Shown one piece after another: positions 31,420 to 39,441 of a DNA stretch of 42,748 nt. Position numbers and translations under genes: made by a program. Numbering within the stretch: the first letter of the stretch is position 1; each line of letters begins with the position of its first letter. Source of the stretch: a bacterium (GTDB taxonomy: Bacteria > Elusimicrobiota > Elusimicrobia > UBA1565 > UBA9628). The notes beneath the pieces were generated by a model, which saw nothing but the letters and a program-made list of their open reading frames with translations, was not told the DNA's origin and ran no database searches. The DNA is taken from NCBI GenBank assembly GCA_021799485.1, contig JAJZAK010000018.1, forward strand, positions 1 to 42,748, in the 5' to 3' direction.

Positions 31420-32317
31420 CAATGCCGCCTTTGCATTTCTCAAGGGACAAACGGCATTGCACGGCGAGGTCCTACCGCGAATACTACTAGCGGAAGGATT
31501 CCTCTATCAAGGACAACGTATCCCTCTCGTGGGCCCCCAGGGTATTTTTAAGCCTGCCATCCTCCCCGAAATCCCTCTTACTATCACCACAGTCCCGGCC
31601 GTCGAAGGCTCCCCTCGTCCCTACAATGACGAAGTCGGTACCGACGACCTCCTGCGCTATCGCTATCGCGGAAACAACCCCCTCCACCACGACAACGTGG
31701 GGCTGCGTCAAGCGATGGAGAAGCGCGTCCCCCTCATCTACCTTCATGGAATCGTGCCCGGCCAGTATTGGCCCGTCTGGCCAGTCTACGTAACTGCGGA
31801 CGATCCGAAGAGTTTGACTTTCACCGTAGCCATGGACGACGCCCGACTTGCTCTGCATGGCGCGTCGTTGACAAGCGATTTGTCTGATTCCGCGCTTAAC
31901 GCACGCAGGCAGTACGTGACCGCAACGACGCGACTGCGCCTCCATCAACGGAGCTTCCGGGATCGCGTGCTGCGCGCGTATCAAGAGCGCTGCGCGATTT
32001 GTCGCCTACGGCATCAGGAACTGCTTGATGCCGCGCACATCCTCCCAGACGGGCACCCCAAAGGCGAACCCGTGATTCCAAATGGTCTCGCGCTTTGCAA
32101 GCTGCATCACGCTGCTTTCGACAAAAATATCCTCGGGATCACCCCCGACCTCAAAGTCGATCTGCGCCTCGACATCCTCCAAGAAGAGGACGGCCCCATG
32201 TTGAAATGGGGGCTTCAACATTTTCAGGGCACTGATCTGCACGTTCCAAGGATCAAGGAGCTTCGACCCGACCGAGGATTTCTGGAAGAGCGCTACGCGC
32301 TATTTAGACAAACGTGA
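31394..32317 (+). CDS. HNH endonuclease-like protein of the restriction island
   Basis: A 307-residue protein with GTG start at 31394. The C-terminal half is an HNH nuclease: CAIC near 200-203, LLDAAHILPDGH near 210-221 with the general-base His, and NGLALCKLHHAAFD near 229-242 (the Asn and His of the motif). The N-terminal 170 residues resemble the domain that accompanies HNH_2 proteins (PQGIFKP, PYNDE, a YRYRG segment and LIYLHGIVPGQYWPVWPVY), whose role may be sensing modified or foreign DNA. It diverges from the methyltransferase gene, so it could be a second restriction activity of the island or a stand-alone one. Cysteines give a zinc-knuckle-like appearance. Nuclease activity is expected but not demonstrated by the sequence. 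Confidence 0.85.
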   Translation: MIDIDPQVRNAAFAFLKGQTALHGEVLPRILLAEGFLYQGQRIPLVGPQGIFKPAILPEIPLTITTVPAVEGSPRPYNDEVGTDDLLRYRYRGNNPLHHDNVGLRQAMEKRVPLIYLHGIVPGQYWPVWPVYVTADDPKSLTFTVAMDDARLALHGASLTSDLSDSALNARRQYVTATTRLRLHQRSFRDRVLRAYQERCAICRLRHQELLDAAHILPDGHPKGEPVIPNGLALCKLHHAAFDKNILGITPDLKVDLRLDILQEEDGPMLKWGLQHFQGTDLHVPRIKELRPDRGFLEERYALFRQT

Positions 32318-32684
32318 TCTATATTATCGCGATGAAGCCTTAGTAAATGTCAGCTTCGATAAGGTTCCGTGCTCCGGTCCGTCCCACCCATAAGAAAACG
32401 GGAATTATCAGAACCGACTTCCCTTATGCCAAAGAGGCGCTAAAGGCCGTCATGTGGCTAAGTTGTGCCCCCACTTCCCAGAGCTGATGCAGCGCCGCAA
32501 GCCCAACAAGGGCGAATATTATTTTCGGGCGACCCTCTGGATTTATTCCCGCTTCTTTCGAGGGCGCTTCATATGCCGCGTAGCTAAGAGGCTATAATGA
32601 CATCGTACTGTACAAAGCCTCACCGTGCCAAATAACCCCGCGCATAATGGACATCGATCCTCAGGTTCGATTCACGCGCCTCCC
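32318..32684. other. Gap without intact gene: repeat copy B plus possible gene remnant
   Basis: The right part (32527-32669) is the degenerate repeat copy described separately. In 32440-32526 a short plus-strand frame reads Leu-Cys-Pro-His-Phe-Pro-Glu-Leu-Met-Gln-Arg-Arg-Lys-Pro-Asn-Lys and runs on without start codon or known domain, so it may be the tail of a lost island gene. The first 120 bp hold nothing I recognise. Confidence 0.45.
32527..32669. repeat. Duplicated module, copy B (degenerate)
   Basis: The counterpart of 31281-31419. Read on the minus strand it starts like the methyltransferase (Met-Lys-Arg-Pro-Arg-Lys-Lys-Arg-Glu) but a CAA codon has become TAA; read on the plus strand it starts Met-Asp-Ile-Asp-Pro-Gln-Val-Arg like the HNH gene, and then leaves that sequence at GGTTCG. 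It is a relic of a second related locus cut off at the island edge. Confidence 0.85.
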
Positions 32685-33230
32685 ATGCCCCCACTAATCG
32701 AGACGGAGCGGCTCTTGTTGCGCGGCCATCGACGGGACGATTTGCCGGAATGCGCGAAGATGTGGGCCGACGACGCCGTGACGCGGCACATAACAGGCAA
32801 GCCGTCCTCCCGACAGCAGACATGGGCCAGAATCCTCGGCTATGTGGGCCATTGGATCCTCATGGGCTACGGCTACTGGGCGATCGAGGAGAAAAAATCA
32901 AGGGCTTATATCGGCGAGCTCGGCTTCGCCGACTTCAAGCGCGAGATAGACCCGGCGATCCAAGGAGCTCCTGAGATGGGCTGGGCGCTCAAGCCCTCGG
33001 CGCATGGGCGCGGCTACGCGAAGGAAGCGATCCAAGCGGCTCTGGCATGGGCCGACGCCAATTTAAAATTCGAGAGGACGATTTGCATCATCAATTCGAA
33101 TAATCCGCGATCGATCGCCTTGGCCGAGAAATTCGGCTTTCGCTGCTTCCAAGACGCCCGCCACATGGACGTCCCGGTGAAGCTTTTCTCTAGGAGCCGC
33201 GTCCTCCCTCGCGACGTTAGGCCTTCGTAA
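32685..33230 (+). CDS. GNAT family N-acetyltransferase (RimJ/RimL-like)
   Basis: A 181-residue acetyltransferase. I take the ATG at 32685; an upstream frame to 32625 runs through the degenerate repeat and is unlikely to be translated. It starts with the RimL-like IETERLLLRGHRRDDL, has a central strand GYWAIEEK and the acetyl-CoA site GWALKPSAHGRGYAKEA near 106-122 (the Arg-Gly-x-Gly/Ala loop), and the NNPRSIALAEKFGF motif near 147-160. The substrate may be a small molecule or a protein N-terminus. Base composition is GC-rich like the backbone, so it probably marks where the chromosome resumes after the island. Its native upstream region may have been lost when the island formed. Confidence 0.88.
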   Translation: MPPLIETERLLLRGHRRDDLPECAKMWADDAVTRHITGKPSSRQQTWARILGYVGHWILMGYGYWAIEEKKSRAYIGELGFADFKREIDPAIQGAPEMGWALKPSAHGRGYAKEAIQAALAWADANLKFERTICIINSNNPRSIALAEKFGFRCFQDARHMDVPVKLFSRSRVLPRDVRPS

Positions 33231-33273
33231 ATTAGGCCATGCGGGGAAACAAAAGCCCGCCGGGAGGACGGGG

Positions 33274-34617
33274 TCAGCGAACGAGCTTCTTGGCGTCGAT
33301 CATCCCGAAGCCCTGCTGCTTCTTGGTCAAACCCTTAAGCGGCGTCGCCGCGGCCTGAAGCGTGGAGAGAACCTGGTTGAAGCCGCGCGCTCCCTCGCTC
33401 ACGGCCAGGGCCGCGAGGGCCGCCACGTGCGGGGAGGCCATCGAGGTCCCGGAGGCCGCGGCGTAACCGCCGTTCATCCAGGTCGAGATGATCTGGTCTC
33501 CAGGGGCGATGAAGCGCACCTGGGGCCCGCGGCTTGAAAAACTCGCCACTTGGTCGTTGGCGTCGGAGGCGCCCACCGCGATCACCTCGGGATAGGCCGC
33601 GGGGTATCCGACGTCCTTGCCCGTATTGCCGGAAGCGGCGATCGGCACCACCCCGTGAGCCTGGGCGTACGTCACGGCCCGCTCCTCGGAGACGGCGGGA
33701 GTGTCCGAGCCCAGGCTCATGTTCATCACCTGGGCCTTATGATTGGCGCACCACATGATCCCGCGGACGATGTCGCTCAAGCGGCCCTCGCCCTGGGCGT
33801 TCATGACCTTGACGGCGTAGATGCTCACCCGCGGAGCCACTCCGACCACTAGCGTGGGCTTGCCCTGCACCATGGCGGCATAGCGGCCGATCGCCGCGAT
33901 GGTCCCGGCCACATGCGTCCCGTGACCGTTGTCGTCGGAGAAATCGTTGTTTCCCGCGATGATATTGACGCCCCCCGCGACGACTCCGGCGAGATCGGGA
34001 TGGCTGGGATCGACGCCGGTGTCGACGACGCAGACCTTAACCCCCGCGCCCTTCGTCGCCGGCCAAGCGGCCGGGGCGTCGACGCGCGCGACTCCCCACG
34101 GGAGTTGGGGTTTGACGTTCTGGCCGGGCGCCGGCGTCGGAGCCGGCCCCTTCCCATCGGAAGAAGCTGGGCGCGTCAGCCGGCCGGATAACGGCGCGAT
34201 GCCCAGATCGCCCATGGAAGCCCCATCGAGAAACGGCGTCCGCTGAAAGGAGACGCCGCGAAGCCAATTGGTCCAAAAATCCTCCTCGACTTGGACGTCC
34301 TGGGAGTCAAATCCGCCCTGGCTCGCGATCTTCGCCGAGGCTCCTTGAATATCGACCGGAGAGGCGTCCTCCGAATCGGGCACCTCGACAACCTGGGCCA
34401 TGAACTCGCCGCCGCCCGCGGAATCGGCGATGTCGAAGAGCCGGCTCGCCCGAAGCCGCTCGATCACCTGGTCCCTCAAGGACTTGGCGGCCGTCCCATG
34501 CCGGTAGCTGATGATCAAGCGCCTCGCGTGCGCCGAAGGCGCCGCCAGAGCGAGAACGGCGAGAATCCCCGAGACAATCTTGCAGGCTTCCAGGCGGCTT
34601 CTTTTGTCTTTGTTCAT
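33274..34617 (-). CDS. Secreted subtilisin-family (S8) serine protease
   Basis: A 447-residue protease. The ATG at 34617 gives a signal peptide (Lys/Arg-rich start, hydrophobic core at 13-28, Ala-His-Ala site near 31); an open frame to 34938 would run over the kinase promoter region. A GGAGG precedes the ATG but at 14 nt, further than usual. Residues about 35-130 are a propeptide or inhibitor-like domain. The catalytic domain has Asp199 in VVDTGVDPSHPDL, His232 in NGHGTHVAG, oxyanion Asn331 in AASGNTG and Ser392 in SGTSMASPHVA. The enzyme is probably exported to periplasm or medium and activated by propeptide removal. It converges with the GNAT gene and diverges from the histidine kinase gene. 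Confidence 0.93.
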   Translation of the reverse strand: MNKDKRSRLEACKIVSGILAVLALAAPSAHARRLIISYRHGTAAKSLRDQVIERLRASRLFDIADSAGGGEFMAQVVEVPDSEDASPVDIQGASAKIASQGGFDSQDVQVEEDFWTNWLRGVSFQRTPFLDGASMGDLGIAPLSGRLTRPASSDGKGPAPTPAPGQNVKPQLPWGVARVDAPAAWPATKGAGVKVCVVDTGVDPSHPDLAGVVAGGVNIIAGNNDFSDDNGHGTHVAGTIAAIGRYAAMVQGKPTLVVGVAPRVSIYAVKVMNAQGEGRLSDIVRGIMWCANHKAQVMNMSLGSDTPAVSEERAVTYAQAHGVVPIAASGNTGKDVGYPAAYPEVIAVGASDANDQVASFSSRGPQVRFIAPGDQIISTWMNGGYAAASGTSMASPHVAALAALAVSEGARGFNQVLSTLQAAATPLKGLTKKQQGFGMIDAKKLVR

Positions 34618-34806
34618 GACCGGCTTTCCAGCCTCCTTTAAGTTGCTCCGGTGATCCTGACCGCGCGTCGCCGCGCCCTGCAACGTTGCGTCATTGTACC
34701 CGGCGAGGCCTTGGCAGGCTAGGAGCCTAGGGCCCAGCCGTTCTGGGGCCGAAAGGCCCACATGGAAAACTCGGCCTATTTTTGGGATACTTGGAGTTTG
34801 AGCCCC

Positions 34807-36420
34807 ATGAGCCAACCTAAGACCGCGGACACGCTCGAACTTCTCGTCGAAGCGGGACGGCTTCTCAGCTCCAAGCTCGATGTCGGGGACGTTCTCCGGG
34901 AAGTCCTGAAGCTTGCGACGCGCCTCGTCTCCGCCCAAACGGCCTCCCTCCTTCTATATGATGAGACCAGCCGCGAGCTCTATTTCGACGTGGCGCTGGG
35001 CTTGGCGCCGGAACTCCTCAACCTGCGATTCAAGATCGGGGAAGGCATCGCGGGCATCGTCGCTCTCGGCCGCAAACCCTTCGTCGTCGACGACGTCAGC
35101 CAGACCACGCTCTGGACCCCCCGCGTCGACCATCAATCCGGCTTCACGACGCGCTCCATGCTCGCCGTCCCCATGCTCGTCAAGGACAGGCTGGTGGGCG
35201 TGCTCGAAGCCATCAATAAAGAAGAGGGGGCTTTCAGCCCTTCCGACGTCGCCGCCCTCGAATCCCTGGCGATGCAGGCGGCGATCGCGATTGAGAACGC
35301 GCGCCTTTTCGCCCGGCTCCGGGAGGAAAAATCGAAGCTCGACAGCATCTTTAAGGAAATGGCCGACGGAGCGATCCTGGCCGATGAAAAGGGCTGCATC
35401 CTTCTCGCCAATCCCGCGGCCGTCCGTCTCACGCAGGGCTCGGCCTCCCCCCTTGAAACCCTGGATCAAGTCTTCGACGGCTTCGAAGCGGATCCGCCTC
35501 TGCGCGACCTGACGGACTCCTCCGTGCCGCACGCGCTCGACTTCACGGCCAAGCGCTGCCGGCCCAAAAACCTCGTCCTGGCCGGCAAGGCCCTGCGCGT
35601 CGAATTGGCCGCGAAGCGCGCCTCGATCGACGGGCCTGTCGAGGCCGCCCGGCTTCTCATTTTCAGGGACGAAACCGAAAAGGCGCGAGAAGACAGGCTC
35701 AAGCGCACCTTTCTCTCCCTCATCTCCCACAAGCTCAAGACCCCGCTGACTTCCATCCTCGGCTACGCCGAGATTCTCTCGGATGAAGAGTCCGCGGCCC
35801 GCGGGGCCGACCCGGAGACGCGGGCGCGCATGCTCCACAAAGCGGCCGTCGCGATCGTCTCACAGTCCAAATATCTCTCCTCGCTCGTCGACCGGCTGCT
35901 CCTCTACGTCAGCCTCGAGGACCCCCTCCGCCACTCGGAGATGGAGATATTTCCTCTCGAAGAAGCCGTGCGCCAGACTCTCCAAGGCCTCGCCGACTGG
36001 CTCAAGGCCCAGAACGCCCGGGTCGTGGAGGACATGGCGGGAGAAAGCCCCATCCTCGGCAATAGGAACTTCATGCGCGCCGCCATCAAGAACTTGGTCG
36101 AGAACGCGCTCAAATTCAACGCGAATCCCGCCAAGAAAATCCTCCTGCGCCTGAGCCGGGAGGACGGTTTCGCCATTCTCTCGGTTCAGGATAACGGACC
36201 CGGCATCCCGCCGGAGGAGCAGGAACGCATCTTCAGCCGTTTCTATCAAGTGGAGCCCTCCTTCACCGGCCAAACGGAAGGTTGGGGGCTCGGCCTGCCG
36301 CTCGCCCAAAGAGTCGCACGCTGGCACGGCGGCCGGCTGAACCTCACATCAAGGCTGGGCACGGGAACGACGGTGACCCTGGCCCTCCCGCTGGCCGGCT
36401 CGCACGATCATGCCCGCTGA
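34807..36420 (+). CDS. Soluble sensor histidine kinase with GAF and PAS domains
   Basis: A 537-residue kinase without membrane helices. I start at the ATG at 34807, preceded by GGAG at ten bases; an in-frame ATG at 34762 would add 15 residues. Domains: GAF at about 20-165, a PAS-like domain at about 175-295, HisKA with the phospho-accepting His308 in SLISHKLKTPLTS, N-box ENALKFN near 440, and G-boxes DNGPGIP near 463 and WGLGLPLA near 495. It belongs to the soluble phytochrome-related/GAF type that senses a small ligand or redox state. No response regulator is nearby. The end overlaps the start of the TldD-like gene by 11 bp, so the two are translated together. Confidence 0.9.
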   Translation: MSQPKTADTLELLVEAGRLLSSKLDVGDVLREVLKLATRLVSAQTASLLLYDETSRELYFDVALGLAPELLNLRFKIGEGIAGIVALGRKPFVVDDVSQTTLWTPRVDHQSGFTTRSMLAVPMLVKDRLVGVLEAINKEEGAFSPSDVAALESLAMQAAIAIENARLFARLREEKSKLDSIFKEMADGAILADEKGCILLANPAAVRLTQGSASPLETLDQVFDGFEADPPLRDLTDSSVPHALDFTAKRCRPKNLVLAGKALRVELAAKRASIDGPVEAARLLIFRDETEKAREDRLKRTFLSLISHKLKTPLTSILGYAEILSDEESAARGADPETRARMLHKAAVAIVSQSKYLSSLVDRLLLYVSLEDPLRHSEMEIFPLEEAVRQTLQGLADWLKAQNARVVEDMAGESPILGNRNFMRAAIKNLVENALKFNANPAKKILLRLSREDGFAILSVQDNGPGIPPEEQERIFSRFYQVEPSFTGQTEGWGLGLPLAQRVARWHGGRLNLTSRLGTGTTVTLALPLAGSHDHAR

Positions 36421-37792
36421 ACTCAAGCCCGAGGACTTGGCGGCCTTCGTCGGCGGCGCCGACTACGGCGAAGTCTTCGTCGAGTCCTCCGAATCCCGCT
36501 CGCTTAAGTGGGAGGACGGCAAGCTCGCGGACGCCGCGGCCAGCAAGGATCGGGGGCTCTCGCTGCGCTACCTGCGTCGACGGGCCCAGGGAGTGGAAAC
36601 TCTGCTCGCGAGCGACCAGACTCCGAGCCTGGAGGCCCTCGCCACGCTGAGGCGCCGCCTCCTCGGCCTCCCCCCGGCCTCTTCCCCGGCCCCTCTCAAA
36701 AGCTCGGCCTCCTCCGAGACGATCGCGCTCGTCGATCCCTTCGGCGTCCCCTTGCCGGATAAAATCGCCCTCTTCTCGTCGATCGACCGCGCCCTGAGGT
36801 CGGAATTTCCATCGATCCGCCAAGTGAGCCTCTTTTACTCGGAAAGGCGCCGCCGAGTCGCCATCGCTAATTCGGAGGGCGCCTCCCTGGGGGACTCCCG
36901 CCTGGGAGTCATGCTCGCCATTCACGTCGTCTCAAGCCGCGACGGCGTCCTGCAGACCGGCTCCGAGATCATCGGGGGACCGCGGGGCTACGAGCTCCTC
37001 TTGGAATCGCAGCCCCTGCGGATCGCGCGACGCGCGGCCCGACGGGCGGAGCTCAAGCTCGCGGCGCCCAAGGCCGCGGCGGGAGAGATGCCCGTCGTCC
37101 TCTCAAGCGCCGCGGGCGGGACCTTCATCCACGAAGCGATCGGCCACTCCCTCGAGGCCGATCACGTGCAGGAGGGGACGTCGCCCGCCTACCACGGCAA
37201 GCGCGGCCAGGCGATCGCCTGCGAGAAGATCACGGTGATCGACGACCCGACCCTCCCCTACGCGCGAGGAAGCTTCCGCTTCGACGACGAAGGCATCACG
37301 GCGGCGCCCACCGTCCTCGTCAAAAACGGCGTGCTGGCGGACTATCTTTACGACCGTTCGACCGCTTTCAAGGAGAACCGCGCCTCCAACGGACACGGCC
37401 GCCGCGAGTCCTACGCCTGCTCGCCCATCCCCCGCATGTCGAACCTCTATATCGCGCCCGGCCCCGACGACCCGCGCCGGATCATCCAAAGCCTCGACTC
37501 CGGCATCCTCGTCACCCGCATGGGCGGAGGGCAGGTGAACACCGCCACGGGCCGGTTCGTCTTCGAGGTGGACGAGGGCTTTCTCGTCAAGGACGGCGTC
37601 GTGCGCCACATGGTGCGCGACGCGAATCTCCTCGGCGTGGGCCCCGAAATTCTCCGTTCGATCGACCTCGTCGGCTGGGACATCGGCTGGGGAATCGGCA
37701 CCTGCGGCAAGGACGGGCAAGGAGTCCCCGTTTCCGACGGCCAACCGACGCTCCGCATTCCGAAAGCTCTCGTGGGAGGAAAAAACGAATGA
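36410..37792 (+). CDS. tldD: TldD-family metalloprotease
   Basis: A 460-residue protein of the TldD/PmbA family. The zinc motif HEAIGHSLEAD has the two His ligands at 241 and 246; the typical YARGSFRFDDEGI (near 284-296) and C-terminal GTCGKDGQ region that supplies the third ligand follow. In known cases TldD works as a heterodimer with TldE/PmbA to trim peptides such as microcin B17 precursors and CcdA; no tldE is visible in the window, so a partner must lie elsewhere or the protein acts alone. It overlaps the histidine kinase gene by 11 bp and the next gene by ATGA, making a three-gene unit of sensor, protease and small secreted protein. Confidence 0.92.
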   Translation: MPAELKPEDLAAFVGGADYGEVFVESSESRSLKWEDGKLADAAASKDRGLSLRYLRRRAQGVETLLASDQTPSLEALATLRRRLLGLPPASSPAPLKSSASSETIALVDPFGVPLPDKIALFSSIDRALRSEFPSIRQVSLFYSERRRRVAIANSEGASLGDSRLGVMLAIHVVSSRDGVLQTGSEIIGGPRGYELLLESQPLRIARRAARRAELKLAAPKAAAGEMPVVLSSAAGGTFIHEAIGHSLEADHVQEGTSPAYHGKRGQAIACEKITVIDDPTLPYARGSFRFDDEGITAAPTVLVKNGVLADYLYDRSTAFKENRASNGHGRRESYACSPIPRMSNLYIAPGPDDPRRIIQSLDSGILVTRMGGGQVNTATGRFVFEVDEGFLVKDGVVRHMVRDANLLGVGPEILRSIDLVGWDIGWGIGTCGKDGQGVPVSDGQPTLRIPKALVGGKNE

Positions 37793-38241
37793 AAAAATCG
37801 TCCCTGATCCTGTGCCTGGGCGCCGTCGCGGCGACGGGAGCCGCCCGGCCGCCCTCGCAGCCCGCCCAAACGCACTCCAAGCCGCCGAAGCTCGAATGGC
37901 ATGGCGCCTTTTCGTCCGTCGCCAAGCCCCATTCGCTCATCGTCGCCGACGCTGCGGCGTGGAAGAGCCTCTGGGCCAAGGACATCGGCTCAGGCGCGCC
38001 GCCATCCGTCGACTTCAAGAAATACGTCGCCGCGGCGGTCTTTCTCGGTCAAAAATTAACCGGGGGCTACGACGTTCTCTTCTCGACCGTCCCCGCCCCG
38101 GGGAAGCGCGGAATCGTCATCGGCTACCGGGAGAAAAAACCGTCCCGCGGAGCCTTCGTCATCGAGTCCCTCACCCGACCCTATGCCATCCGTCTTTACT
38201 CCAAGCCTCGGGGAAGGGCTTCCATCAGGAAGCTTCCTTAA
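37789..38241 (+). CDS. Small secreted protein with PrcB-like domain
   Basis: A 150-residue exported protein. A signal peptide (Lys-Lys start, core LILCLGAVAATGAA) precedes about 110 residues that resemble the PrcB C-terminal domain: LIVADAAAWKSLW near 50, VDFKKYVAAAVFLGQKLTGGYDV near 74-96. PrcB of Treponema denticola is part of a secreted protease complex and is needed for its maturation; the function of other members is not known. It overlaps the tldD stop by 4 bp. Context with a metalloprotease is suggestive but no more. The domain call is by eye. Confidence 0.68.
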   Translation: MKKSSLILCLGAVAATGAARPPSQPAQTHSKPPKLEWHGAFSSVAKPHSLIVADAAAWKSLWAKDIGSGAPPSVDFKKYVAAAVFLGQKLTGGYDVLFSTVPAPGKRGIVIGYREKKPSRGAFVIESLTRPYAIRLYSKPRGRASIRKLP

Positions 38242-38262
38242 AGAAGGAAAAGCGCGGAAGGC

Positions 38263-39441
38263 GTGGGAAGATTTCTGCCCGGCAACCTTTCGCGGCCCTC
38301 TGTCGCCTTCCTCGGCCTTCCGTGGCTTTCCGTGGCCCTGGCCGGGATGCTTGCCGCCCAGGAAAACGATGCGGCGATCAAGTCCGAGGAACGCGCCGCT
38401 TTTTCAAACAGTCTTTTCGACGGGAGCGGCATCGATGTCCCCTGGGTCTTGACCCGCGGTCCGCAGGCGGCCGCCGCGCCCGGGGCCGCCGCCGGGACGC
38501 CGTCCATCCCGGCGGCGGCCCCCTCGGAGAGGCCGGGTTTGAGCCTTGACCGGCTCTCGGCGTCCGATCCGACGGGCTACTCGCCGCAGGTCCTGGTCCT
38601 CCAAAGCCGCCTCAACGCCGCCCGTCCTCCGGGGACTCCCGAGCTCCGGATCACGGGGAGGCTCGACTACCAAACCCTCGCCTTTCCGGCTCTGATCCTC
38701 CGCGCCGACCTCAGCAGTCTTTCCCAGGAACTCGCTCGGCTTCCCCCCGCCGGCGGGACGGGCCAAGCGAAGGAAGCTCCTGGGGCCACGGCTCTTCAAA
38801 AGGCGCGCAAGGCGCTCGACTCCTTCGCCCGCGCGGCTCTTTCGGCGCGCGATCCCTCCCGAATCCGCCCGTCTCTGCTTCGCGAACTCAGTCTTCAGCA
38901 AAAGGAGACCGAACGCTGGGCGAGCATCGCCTGGCTTGAGGGGGATCTCTCCAGACTCCACGTCGAGAGCCGATTCCTGACGCCGGATCTCCGCGCGACC
39001 ATCAAGTCTCTGCCCGAACCGCCGCCGGCGAGGGACGCCTACCTCCGGGCGGGCGAGACGCGGCGGAGCCTCCTGAAGTCCCTTGAGCAAGACGACCAGA
39101 CGGACGCCCGCCTGCTCGAGTCCGCGCGGTGGCGCGCCCATTACAAATCGGTCCGCCAAGCGATCGCCGTCAATCAGCGCCAAGAGCTTGTCCTGGACCG
39201 CTCGGTCAGGCTTTACGAGGCCGTTCCCTATGCCTTGTCGGAGCTTGCGGCGCCGCAGCCGGCGCCGAAGCGCTTGCTTGAGCGGCTGACCGTCAGGTTT
39301 TTTCCCGGCAGCCGCCGAGCCGAGGAGATCGAGACGAGGCTGCGAAGGCTCCGCCAGGTCGAAGGCGCCTTCCTCCGCATCGCGGCGGAAAAGTCAGCGC
39401 CGCCAAGCGCGCCGGGGCAGCCCCGTCCCCTGGGCTCGTGA
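38263..39441 (+). CDS. Secreted protein of unknown function, mostly helical
   Basis: A 392-residue protein with a GTG start at 38263 and a GGAAGG close upstream. The first 30 residues form a probable signal peptide (Arg-Pro start, hydrophobic 13-29, Leu-Ala-Ala-Gln). The rest is Leu/Arg/Ala-rich, with an unstructured Pro/Ala segment at 65-90 and several predicted helices, and no motif I recognise. It follows the PrcB-like gene by 21 bp in the same direction and may belong to its operon. Its last 48 bp overlap the end of the HAD-like gene on the opposite strand. It is real by its length, GC-rich codon usage and signal, but I cannot give a role. Confidence 0.6.
   Translation: MGRFLPGNLSRPSVAFLGLPWLSVALAGMLAAQENDAAIKSEERAAFSNSLFDGSGIDVPWVLTRGPQAAAAPGAAAGTPSIPAAAPSERPGLSLDRLSASDPTGYSPQVLVLQSRLNAARPPGTPELRITGRLDYQTLAFPALILRADLSSLSQELARLPPAGGTGQAKEAPGATALQKARKALDSFARAALSARDPSRIRPSLLRELSLQQKETERWASIAWLEGDLSRLHVESRFLTPDLRATIKSLPEPPPARDAYLRAGETRRSLLKSLEQDDQTDARLLESARWRAHYKSVRQAIAVNQRQELVLDRSVRLYEAVPYALSELAAPQPAPKRLLERLTVRFFPGSRRAEEIETRLRRLRQVEGAFLRIAAEKSAPPSAPGQPRPLGS

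Larger units (their letters stand above)
26486..32671. mobile_element. Putative genomic island inserted at tRNA-Phe
   Basis: The block begins at a tRNA gene with an adjacent recombinase, is AT-richer than its surroundings (most clearly 27.7-32.5 kb), carries restriction and defence-type genes, and ends where GC-rich backbone-like sequence resumes at the GNAT gene. GGTTCGAT from the tRNA T-loop (26464-26471) recurs at 32664-32671, at the very point where the 140-bp duplicated segment stops. An 8-bp core is short but compatible with serine recombinases. Exact boundaries are inferred. Confidence 0.6.

Noticed and set aside
32664-32690. A second tRNA gene at the island edge
   Set aside because: Only the T-loop and a 3'-end-like spacing are present; the stem does not pair with upstream bases and no anticodon arm is found.
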